Of a stretch of DNA of 64,000 bases, positions 1 to 5,974 are shown piece by piece; position 1 is the stretch's first letter, and each line of letters begins with the position of its first letter. Both the position numbers and the translations under genes were made by a program. Source of the DNA: Pedobacter psychrodurus (lineage in GTDB: Bacteria > Bacteroidota > Bacteroidia > Sphingobacteriales > Sphingobacteriaceae); the NCBI RefSeq assembly GCF_004331735.1, contig NZ_SJSO01000027.1, positions 1-64,000 on the forward strand, read 5' to 3'. Under the pieces are notes generated by a model. It saw only the letters and a program-made list of their open reading frames with translations, was not told where the DNA came from and did no database searches.

Positions 1-108
1 TCATGTCATGGATATGACAGGGCGAACTCCTATGGCCTGGAAAGCATGAAAATGCAAGGTGCACTTGCGATATTCGTGGTTAATCTTAAAAGAATCCTCA
101 AATTCTAA
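1..108 (+). mobile_element. C-terminal fragment of a putative DDE transposase
   Basis: Frame 1 is open from the left edge to a TAA at 106-108 (35 residues). The end of the peptide, with GLESMKMQGALAIFVVNLKR, resembles the last helix of IS1182/IS5-type transposases, where an NLKR motif lies near the C-terminus. Only the 3' end is present, so I cannot tell whether the element is intact to the left or is a remnant. The call rests on one short motif. A strong hairpin follows at 223-262. Confidence 0.45.
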
Positions 109-222
109 AAAAAGGATAATAATCCAAAGAATCTTCTGGGAAAAACTAACAATGTGCTCCAGTTCTCAATGTCGAACGTAAAGTTCGCTATCAAATAAGA
201 AAAATGAAATGCCTCAAAAAAG

Positions 223-266
223 AAAGCGGATGAAAAACTCTTAAGAGCTATTCATCCGCTTTTCTG
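223..266 (+). terminator. Rho-independent terminator
   Basis: The 12-nt arms 223-234 and 251-262 are perfect reverse complements (AAAGCGGATGAA and its partner) around a 16-nt loop, followed by a T-rich tract. It probably ends transcription coming from the left edge. Confidence 0.7.
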
Positions 267-368
267 TTTGAAGACCATTTTATGTCTACTTTTTCAGTGC
301 CCTCTTTAAGAATCAGGGAGGCTTTTTGTTTTTATATTAGGATTTCAAAAAACAACTACCTACCTTTA

Positions 369-381
369 ACGTTAGTAACGT
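369..381. promoter_or_regulatory. Operator-like inverted repeat before higB
   Basis: ACGTTA-G-TAACGT is a perfect 6-bp inverted repeat with a one-base spacer, ending 11 bases before the higB start. HigA antitoxins commonly autoregulate through palindromes of this kind, so it is a reasonable HigA-binding candidate. The functional assignment is inference from position. Confidence 0.45.
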
Positions 382-392
382 AAAAAGTTAGC

Positions 393-674
393 ATGATACT
401 TTCTTTTGGCTCTAAAGACACAGAAAAAATATGGAATGGTATCAGGGTTTCTAAAATGCCACTAGAAATTCAAACTATTGGGCGTAGAAAATTAAGAATG
501 ATAAGCAATTCGCAAAACATTCAAGATTTAACTATACCACCATCGAATAAACTGGAAAAGAAAAAAGGCAATCTGAAAGATTATTACAGCATCCGAATTA
601 ATGACCAGTGGAGAATAATTTTCAAATGGGAAAACGGCAATGCAAGTGAAATTGAAATTATAGATTATCATTAA
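393..674 (+). CDS. higB: HigB-type toxin (RelE/ParE superfamily)
   Basis: This 93-residue protein has the typical size and layout of the HigB/plasmid-maintenance killer family. These are ribosome-dependent mRNA endonucleases held inactive by HigA. Recognisable family segments are the N-terminal ILSFGSKDTEKIWNG, the RRKLRMI helix, the IPPSNKLEKKKG loop, and the core strand YYSIRINDQWRIIFKW, followed by EIEIIDYH at the C-terminus. The toxin gene comes first and the antitoxin starts only 7 bases after its stop, the usual higBA order. An inverted repeat lies just upstream. It looks intact, with no frameshift. Confidence 0.93.
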   Translation: MILSFGSKDTEKIWNGIRVSKMPLEIQTIGRRKLRMISNSQNIQDLTIPPSNKLEKKKGNLKDYYSIRINDQWRIIFKWENGNASEIEIIDYH

Positions 675-681
675 AAAATTA

Positions 682-978
682 ATGGAAAAGCTACCAAACA
701 TACATCCCGGAGAAATTCTGAATGAAGAATTTCTTATCCCTTTAAATATTACAGCTTATCGTTTAGCGAAAGAAACCAATATTCCTCAAACGCGTATTTC
801 TGAAATAATTAAAGGTAAGAGAAGAATTACAGCAGATACGGCACTGCGTTTTAGCATCTTTTTTGGCAACTCTGCAAAATTTTGGCTTGGGTTACAAGAC
901 GATTACGATATCGAGAGTGAATTGAATGAAAAACAAAAAGAATTTCAAAATATCAAACTTTTCGCAATAGCATCATAG
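682..978 (+). CDS. higA: HigA-type antitoxin, XRE-family DNA-binding protein
   Basis: This 98-residue protein is a HigA/VapI-type antitoxin. It begins with the family signature NIHPGEILNEEFL, followed by a helix-turn-helix (about residues 22-60: ITAYRLAKETNIPQTRISEI) and the FFGNSAKFWLGLQDDYD segment typical of HigA. It would neutralise the HigB encoded 7 bp upstream and repress the pair's promoter, possibly through the repeat at 369-381. The gene is followed directly by a terminator. The length is normal and the call is secure. Confidence 0.94.
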   Translation: MEKLPNIHPGEILNEEFLIPLNITAYRLAKETNIPQTRISEIIKGKRRITADTALRFSIFFGNSAKFWLGLQDDYDIESELNEKQKEFQNIKLFAIAS

Positions 979-989
979 TAAATGAAGAT

Positions 990-1019
990 CTCCCGATTTA
1001 ATAATCAGGGAGGTTTTTT
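990..1019 (+). terminator. Terminator after higA
   Basis: The arms CTCCC (990-994) and GGGAG (1008-1012) extend imperfectly through GAT/ATC and are followed by TTTTTT. Its 3' arm plus T-tract (1003-1024) repeats the sequence at 311-334 in front of higB. Confidence 0.65.
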
Positions 1020-1030
1020 GTTTTGCATTA

Positions 1031-1168
1031 CTATTTAACAAAGTCACACACTGCTGCAGTAAATTCCTTATTGTTTTCATAATAAAGCATATGCGAACCA
1101 GCTAGCTGTATTATCTTTTCGTTTTTAAACTTGTAATTTTTGTAGTAGTTCGGACCAACAGCACGTAA
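1031..1168 (-). pseudogene. Alpha/beta-hydrolase C-terminal remnant
   Basis: On the minus strand a frame from 1168 to a TAG at 1031-1033 encodes about 45 residues that look like the last strand and helix of an alpha/beta hydrolase. They include KIIQLAGSHMLYYENNKEFT, with the catalytic-His-like GSH and the usual HMxxYENxxEF context, then a final CDFVK. An in-frame stop at 1169-1171 cuts it off, and no nucleophile elbow is found upstream. I read this as the decayed end of a deleted gene. Confidence 0.6.
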
Positions 1169-1470
1169 CTATTTCCAATAAGTAGTAATGAATATAATGC
1201 TCATTCTATACCTATATAAAAACAGCAAGTTTTCTTTACATTTAAACGCCAAAATATCGTCTAAATTTTCAATTTTCAGTGCACTCTGGGGCATTTTAAG
1301 CAGAAAAATAGAAAATTTATAATGCAAGCATAACAAATAGACCGTATACCGTTTTGATATTTAGTCTACGGCTATCGGCATTAAATAACTAATCAAACTA
1401 TTATTAAGAATAATATTCCGATTTATAAACAAATAAAAGAATAATATTCTGATTTAACTTTTTTCTGATT
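1169..1470. other. AT-rich intergenic region upstream of the ilvE leader
   Basis: No credible gene is seen. The region is AT-rich, with repeated ATAATATTC(C/T)GATTTA segments around 1408-1458. It separates the accessory left end from the branched-chain amino acid locus. Confidence 0.4.
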
Positions 1471-1474
1471 TCTC

Positions 1475-1505
1475 TTGCATATTAATGAACCAAAAACTAA
1501 ATTGG
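1475..1505 (+). promoter_or_regulatory. Candidate Bacteroidota-type promoter of the ilvE leader
   Basis: TTG at 1475-1477 and TAAATTGG at 1498-1505 are 20 bases apart. This approximates the TTTG / TAnnTTTG consensus of the Bacteroidota primary sigma factor. Transcription would start near 1512, just ahead of the leader ORF at 1529. The -7 box matches only partly. Confidence 0.35.
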
Positions 1506-1528
1506 TTTTTATAAACAATAAGATAATA

Positions 1529-1666
1529 ATGACCTTTCAGAACAACATATTTTCTATATATACTACTGCAAAAGCAGCTGGCAATGTAGTGTTGTTACCT
1601 GTCATTTTACTTAACCTCCTACTCCTAAACATTTTATGGGGCAATAAGCGGACGCAGTTTAAATAG
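1529..1666 (+). CDS. Branched-chain amino acid leader peptide (ilvE attenuator)
   Basis: This 45-codon ORF has a core, NVVLLPVILLNLLLLNIL, in which 14 of 18 residues are Val, Leu or Ile, followed by a polar tail. It sits 173 bases before ilvE and ends 24 bases before a strong terminator hairpin. A ribosome short of charged Leu/Val/Ile-tRNA would stall in the run. That would leave 1650-1655 (GGACGC) free to pair with the terminator's 5' arm (GCGTCC, 1693-1698). A ribosome reaching the stop would cover this segment and let the terminator form. I chose the ATG at 1529; the frame is also open further upstream, but the preceding TTG overlaps the candidate promoter. The function is inferred from composition and architecture. 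Confidence 0.8.
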   Translation: MTFQNNIFSIYTTAKAAGNVVLLPVILLNLLLLNILWGNKRTQFK

Positions 1667-1690
1667 ATTTTAAAAAACTAAATATACCTA

Positions 1691-1722
1691 AAGCGTCCCG
1701 ATACAAACGGGACGCTTTTTTT
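1691..1722 (+). terminator. Attenuator terminator upstream of ilvE
   Basis: A perfect 10-bp stem (AAGCGTCCCG at 1691-1700, partner at 1708-1717) with a 7-nt loop is followed by a run of T to 1722. The 5' arm can alternatively pair with GGACGC at 1650-1655 inside the end of the leader ORF. This gives mutually exclusive antiterminator and terminator forms. Confidence 0.85.
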
Positions 1723-1839
1723 AAATAACAAAACACAGTATTATAAACCGTCCATGATAAATAGTCAAAATAAAAAAATGGAAAGCTTATTTATCGTGGT
1801 AAGCTCCATCTGACGGTTAAAAACAATAACAATAAACAG

Positions 1840-2730
1840 ATGAAATACTATAATTCTAATACGATTATTTACCTTGATGGACAGTTTGAAAAGGCTGTAA
1901 ATAGCAGCACTGACCTTTACGGACAGTCGCTACATTACGGTTACGCCGCTTTCGAGGGTATTAGAGCCTACAAAACGCACAATGGTAACCGCATTTTCAA
2001 AGCTGCTGCCCATTTCGATCGCTTAGAGCGTTCTTGCCAATTGGCAAATATTCCTTTCCCTTGGGATAAACAAGAATTAATTGCCGCAACCTATAAATTA
2101 CTTCAGCTAAACAAGCTGAAAGATGCTTATATCCGTCCCTTGGTATTTTGCCACCCGAATATGAAATTAAACGAGCCGAGTGGGGTTTCGATCTTAATCT
2201 GTGCATGGGAATGGGATGCTTATTCTGGTAATAAATTGTTAAAACTAACCGTTTCTGATTACGAAAGACCAAATCCAAAATCGACTCCAATGGAAGCGAA
2301 ATTGAGTGGAAACTATGTTAATTCTATTTTAGCTACTACAGCAGCAAATATTAAAGGTTACGATGAGGCTTTGCTTTTAGATATGCATGGTTTTGTGGCA
2401 GAGGCATCTGGTGCGAACATTTTTCTCGAAAAAGACGGAAAATTATATACACCATCTTTAGGGAATATTTTACCGGGTATTACACGTGCAACAGTAAAAG
2501 AACTTTGCACCGTTCTGGATATAGAATGCATTGAGAAAAAGTTAACCATAGAAGATTTAAAAAATGCCGACAGCGCTTTCTTATGCGGAACAGCAACTGA
2601 AATAGCGGGTATCGCCTCAATTGATGATATTGTTTATCGCCCGTTGTGGAGAGAATCTCTCGGTTATACCATACAGCGTGCCTATAAAAACCTGGTATTG
2701 GAAAAGGTAAATTATGAGGTAATTATATAG
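1840..2730 (+). CDS. ilvE: Branched-chain amino acid aminotransferase
   Basis: This class IV (fold type IV) PLP aminotransferase has 296 residues. It interconverts Leu, Ile and Val with their 2-oxo acids, the last step of their synthesis. The Schiff-base lysine is K154 in MEAKLSGNYVNS. Family motifs follow: GYDEALLLDMHGFVAEASGANIF's core, LPGITRATV and FLCGTATEI. The length matches E. coli IlvE. It is the first structural gene after the Leu/Val/Ile-rich leader and terminator, so expression should respond to charging of those tRNAs. The ilvD-ilvB-ilvN-ilvC and leu genes follow on the same strand. No defects were seen. Confidence 0.96.
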   Translation: MKYYNSNTIIYLDGQFEKAVNSSTDLYGQSLHYGYAAFEGIRAYKTHNGNRIFKAAAHFDRLERSCQLANIPFPWDKQELIAATYKLLQLNKLKDAYIRPLVFCHPNMKLNEPSGVSILICAWEWDAYSGNKLLKLTVSDYERPNPKSTPMEAKLSGNYVNSILATTAANIKGYDEALLLDMHGFVAEASGANIFLEKDGKLYTPSLGNILPGITRATVKELCTVLDIECIEKKLTIEDLKNADSAFLCGTATEIAGIASIDDIVYRPLWRESLGYTIQRAYKNLVLEKVNYEVII

Positions 2731-2826
2731 TCCGAAGTCGGTAAGTCAGGAGTCCAAAGTCGAAAAAACGAATAACAACAAAACTATTACATAAATAAAT
2801 AAGAAGCGCTTAAGCAGCAAAAGCAG

Positions 2827-3405
2827 ATGACTGAAGAAATCAATCAACATTTCCCGAAGGCCTACCAGCAAATTAATGGTGCAACAAAAGCATCAGGATT
2901 TGATATGGCATCTGATGTGTTGACTTGCTCTTTACTCAGGACACTTGCTGCCACCAAACCCTCAGGTAAATTTTTGGAGCTTGGAACTGGCACAGGCTTA
3001 TCTACTTCCTGGATATTAGATGGTTTAGATCAGGAAAGTACACTTACCTCGATAGATAATGATGCTAAATTTTTAGCCATTGCCAAAACGTTTCTTGGCG
3101 GTGACGATCATTTAACATTGGTTGATACCGATGGTGCCGAGTGGATCGAAAAGAATAAAGACAAAAAGTTCGATTATATTTTTGCTGATACCTGGTATGG
3201 AAAATATTTGCTCTTAGACGAGGTGATATCCATGCTGAATACCGGTGGACTTTACATCATTGATGATATGTTACCCCAGTCAAATTGGCCTGATGGTCAT
3301 CAAGATAAGGCCATTAAATTGATCAAAGATTTAGAATTACGTGATGATCTGTACTTAACCAAGCAGGTTTGGGCAACAGGAATTGTAATCGGAGTAAAAA
3401 AATAA
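2827..3405 (+). CDS. Class I SAM-dependent O-methyltransferase-like protein
   Basis: This 192-residue protein has a Rossmann-type methyltransferase fold. The SAM-binding glycine loop is GKFLELGTGTGLSTSWI (about residues 47-63). An acidic residue that should bind the ribose follows in LTSIDNDAKF, then FDYIFADTWYGKY, and a later strand LYIIDDMLPQ. The overall pattern resembles the O-methyltransferase family 3 (caffeoyl-CoA OMT-like), but the substrate cannot be read from sequence. It lies between ilvE and the ilvD attenuator and has no obvious role in branched-chain synthesis. Confidence 0.8.
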   Translation: MTEEINQHFPKAYQQINGATKASGFDMASDVLTCSLLRTLAATKPSGKFLELGTGTGLSTSWILDGLDQESTLTSIDNDAKFLAIAKTFLGGDDHLTLVDTDGAEWIEKNKDKKFDYIFADTWYGKYLLLDEVISMLNTGGLYIIDDMLPQSNWPDGHQDKAIKLIKDLELRDDLYLTKQVWATGIVIGVKK

Positions 3406-3445
3406 ATAATATTAAAATAGTTCTTTTCTTTTTTTAAATAGTTAG

Positions 3446-3453
3446 TATGTTTG
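3446..3453 (+). promoter_or_regulatory. Candidate -7 box (TAnnTTTG) of the ilvD leader
   Basis: TATGTTTG matches the Bacteroidota -7 consensus exactly and lies 15 bases before the leader ORF start. The upstream -33 region is only T-rich, so the promoter call rests on the -7 box and position. Confidence 0.5.
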
Positions 3454-3468
3454 TGATTCATCAAAAAC

Positions 3469-3546
3469 ATGAATATAAACACAAACATTATTAGCAACCT
3501 AATTATTGTCATTTCTCAAAAGAGAGGTGGAAATCGTTGCGTATAA
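3469..3546 (+). CDS. Branched-chain amino acid leader peptide (ilvD attenuator)
   Basis: This 25-residue ORF (MNINTNIISNLIIVISQKRG plus five residues) has seven Ile/Leu/Val codons within nine. It is too short for usual gene calling. The segment GAGGTGG at 3524-3530, inside the KRGG codons just after the Ile/Val run, can pair with CCGCCTC (3570-3576, one G-U pair), which is the 5' arm of the following terminator. Stalling at Ile/Val codons would leave it free to form the antiterminator. Completing translation would hide it. This is the same layout as the ilvE leader, with a different peptide sequence and different hairpin sequence. The function is inferred. Confidence 0.82.
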   Translation: MNINTNIISNLIIVISQKRGGNRCV

Positions 3547-3566
3547 TATAAAAATATACCCTATCG

Positions 3567-3599
3567 AAACCGCCTCCCAAAAAGAGGCGGTTTTTTTTT
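3567..3599 (+). terminator. Attenuator terminator upstream of ilvD
   Basis: A perfect 10-bp stem, AAACCGCCTC (3567-3576) with its partner at 3584-3593, has a 7-nt loop and continues into a T run up to 3599. It lies 21 bases after the leader stop and 51 bases before ilvD. The 5' arm can pair alternatively with 3524-3530 in the leader. Confidence 0.87.
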
Positions 3600-3649
3600 G
3601 CCTCGAAAAGAAATAATTGAAATACAACAGCATACATACAATTTAAACA

Positions 3650-5332
3650 ATGAGCGAATTAAACAAGTACAGTAAAACATTTACACAAGACCCAACACAA
3701 CCGGCAGCGCAAGCTATGCTTTACGGAATCGGATTAACTGATGCTGATATGGCTAAAGCACAGGTCGGTATTGCAAGTATGGGTTACGATGGTAACACCT
3801 GCAATATGCACCTTAACGATCTTGCAAAAGATGTGAAAAAAGGGGTCTGGAATAATGATTTAGTGGGCTTGGTTTTTAACACTATCGGGGTAAGTGATGG
3901 GATGAGCAATGGTACAGATGGTATGCGCTATTCGCTAGTAAGCCGTGATGTTATTGCGGATAGTATCGAAACCATTTGCGGTGGCCAATATTACGATGGA
4001 ATTATCTCTATCCCTGGCTGTGATAAAAACATGCCTGGCGCAATTATGGCCATGGCTCGGTTAGATCGCCCTTCAATTATGGTTTATGGTGGTACAATTG
4101 CTCCTGGGCATTACAAAGGAGAAGAATTGAACATCGTTTCGGCTTTCGAGGCTTTGGGGCAAAAAATCTGTGGCAACCTTTCTGAGGAAGACTATCAGGG
4201 TATCATAAAACATACCTGTCCCGGTGCAGGTGCTTGTGGAGGGATGTATACTGCAAACACAATGGCATCAGCAATTGAAGCTTTAGGTATGAGTTTGCCT
4301 TATTCATCTTCAAACCCAGCAATTAGCGAGGAGAAAAAACAAGAATGTTTGGATGCCGGTAAATACATCAAAATTTTATTAGAGAAAGATATCAAACCAT
4401 CCGATATCATGACGAGAAAAGCATTCGAAAATGCCATTCGTTCTATTATTATTTTAGGTGGCAGTACGAATGCAGTATTGCATTTTATTGCAATGGGTAA
4501 AGCTATCGGTATCGAAATCACCCAGGATGATTTCCAACGCATGAGTGATGTAACACCAGTACTTGCCGATTTCAAACCTAGTGGAAAATACTTAATGCAA
4601 GATTTACATCAATATGGTGGTATCCCTGCAGTAATGAAATATTTATTAAATGAGGGTTTATTACATGGCGACTGCTTAACCGTAACCGGAAAAACTATAG
4701 CTGAAAATTTGGCTGACGTGAAATCGATCATGGACTATGATCAAAAAATCATTCAGAAACTAAGTGAGCCAATTAAGGCTACAGGTCACTTACAGATTCT
4801 TTATGGAAACCTGGCGGAGAAAGGTTCTGTTGCAAAAATCAGTGGGAAAGAAGGTGAGAAATTTGAAGGCCCTGCACGAGTATTTGACGGCGAGCACGAT
4901 TTAATCGCTGGAATTTCCAGCGGACGGGTTCAACCTGGTGATGTAATTGTAATTAAAAACTCAGGTCCGGTAGGTGCACCAGGGATGCCAGAAATGTTAA
5001 AACCAACCTCAGCAATTATTGGTGCTGGTTTAGGCAAATCGGTGGCTTTGATTACTGACGGACGTTTCTCTGGCGGCACACATGGTTTTGTGGTTGGTCA
5101 CATTACGCCTGAATCTTACAAAGGTGGCTTAATCGGCTTGGTGGAAGATGAAGACCGGATTTTGATTGATGCAGTGAACAACATCATTAGCTTACAAGTA
5201 AGTGAAGAAGTGATTGCCGAGCGTAGAAAAAAATACGTTCAACCAGCATTGAAAGTAACAAAAGGTGTTTTATATAAATATGCTAAAACAGTTTCAGACG
5301 CAGCAAGTGGCTGTGTAACTGACGAGTACTAA
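3650..5332 (+). CDS. ilvD: Dihydroxy-acid dehydratase
   Basis: This 560-residue IlvD/Edd-family Fe-S enzyme converts 2,3-dihydroxy-3-methyl(iso)valerate to the 2-oxo acid, the third common step of Val/Ile synthesis. Probable cluster ligands are C51 (GNTCNMHL), C124 (IPGCDKNMPG) and C196 (GAGACGGMYTANTM). The spacing matches family enzymes with a [2Fe-2S] cluster. The C-terminal TDGRFSGGTHGFVVGHITPE is also diagnostic. The length is normal. It is the first gene behind the second Ile/Val leader and terminator, so it heads the attenuated transcript running into ilvB and ilvN. Confidence 0.97.
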   Translation: MSELNKYSKTFTQDPTQPAAQAMLYGIGLTDADMAKAQVGIASMGYDGNTCNMHLNDLAKDVKKGVWNNDLVGLVFNTIGVSDGMSNGTDGMRYSLVSRDVIADSIETICGGQYYDGIISIPGCDKNMPGAIMAMARLDRPSIMVYGGTIAPGHYKGEELNIVSAFEALGQKICGNLSEEDYQGIIKHTCPGAGACGGMYTANTMASAIEALGMSLPYSSSNPAISEEKKQECLDAGKYIKILLEKDIKPSDIMTRKAFENAIRSIIILGGSTNAVLHFIAMGKAIGIEITQDDFQRMSDVTPVLADFKPSGKYLMQDLHQYGGIPAVMKYLLNEGLLHGDCLTVTGKTIAENLADVKSIMDYDQKIIQKLSEPIKATGHLQILYGNLAEKGSVAKISGKEGEKFEGPARVFDGEHDLIAGISSGRVQPGDVIVIKNSGPVGAPGMPEMLKPTSAIIGAGLGKSVALITDGRFSGGTHGFVVGHITPESYKGGLIGLVEDEDRILIDAVNNIISLQVSEEVIAERRKKYVQPALKVTKGVLYKYAKTVSDAASGCVTDEY

Positions 5333-5380
5333 AATCAAAAAATCATCCCCCAGATTAATTGATTACTAATAAAATAAATT

Positions 5381-5953
5381 ATGCAAATAATTAAAAGTAT
5401 TCAGAATAGGATTTATGAAATCCGGGGAGAAAGAGTAATGTTGGATTTCGATCTGGCAGTACTTTATGAAGTTGAGACAAGAGTACTAAATCAAGCGGTA
5501 AAACGAAATATAAAGCGTTTTCCAGATGATTTTATGTTTCAGCTCACGTCCATAGAGTGGAAAGATATGCAGTCACAAATTGTTACCGCATCCCAGGTTA
5601 AAAACCCATCATCACAATTTGTGATGATGGATAACATACCACAAAATAGGACAAGCAAATATTTGCCTTATGCCTTTACAGAGCAAGGTGTAGCCATGTT
5701 AAGTGGCGTTTTAAAGAGCGATAAGGCGATTAATATGAATATTGCTATTATGAGAGCCTTTGTTGATGTTCGGAAAATTTTGCTAAAACAAAGCAACCTT
5801 AATGAACAATTAACAGAAATTAAAGAGCGGATTGGCGAACATGATGTTCAGCTCAATGAGCTTTATGATGCAATGGAAAATTTAATAGACGAGAAAATTG
5901 CTCAATTAAAGTGGAACGACAGACAGAGAATTGGGTTTAAAATTAAAGAATAG
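5381..5953 (+). CDS. ORF6N domain protein
   Basis: This 190-residue protein has an N-terminal ORF6N domain (about residues 5-95: IQNRIYEIRGERVMLDFDLA, then VLNQAVKRNIKRFPDDFMFQ). The domain is known from phage and mobile-element proteins and is thought to bind DNA. The C-terminal half (about 120-190) is charged and helical, probably coiled coil. The gene sits between ilvD (48 bases upstream) and ilvB (21 bases downstream), tightly inside the biosynthetic operon. Nothing in branched-chain metabolism needs such a protein, so it may be a transferred passenger or a regulator that acts elsewhere. Its partner or target is unknown. Confidence 0.88.
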   Translation: MQIIKSIQNRIYEIRGERVMLDFDLAVLYEVETRVLNQAVKRNIKRFPDDFMFQLTSIEWKDMQSQIVTASQVKNPSSQFVMMDNIPQNRTSKYLPYAFTEQGVAMLSGVLKSDKAINMNIAIMRAFVDVRKILLKQSNLNEQLTEIKERIGEHDVQLNELYDAMENLIDEKIAQLKWNDRQRIGFKIKE

Positions 5954-5974
5954 TAGAACCGCAAAAACATAACT

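Larger units (their letters stand above)
109..392. other. Intergenic stretch between transposase fragment and higBA
   Basis: No coding frame is convincing here. The stretch holds the hairpin at 223-262, a degenerate terminator-like copy of a 24-bp direct repeat at 311-334 (second copy after higA), and the operator-like inverted repeat at 369-381. Confidence 0.5.

Noticed and set aside
1475..1528. TTG start extending the ilvE leader upstream
   Set aside because: It adds polar residues and would overlap the candidate promoter; the ATG at 1529 fits better.
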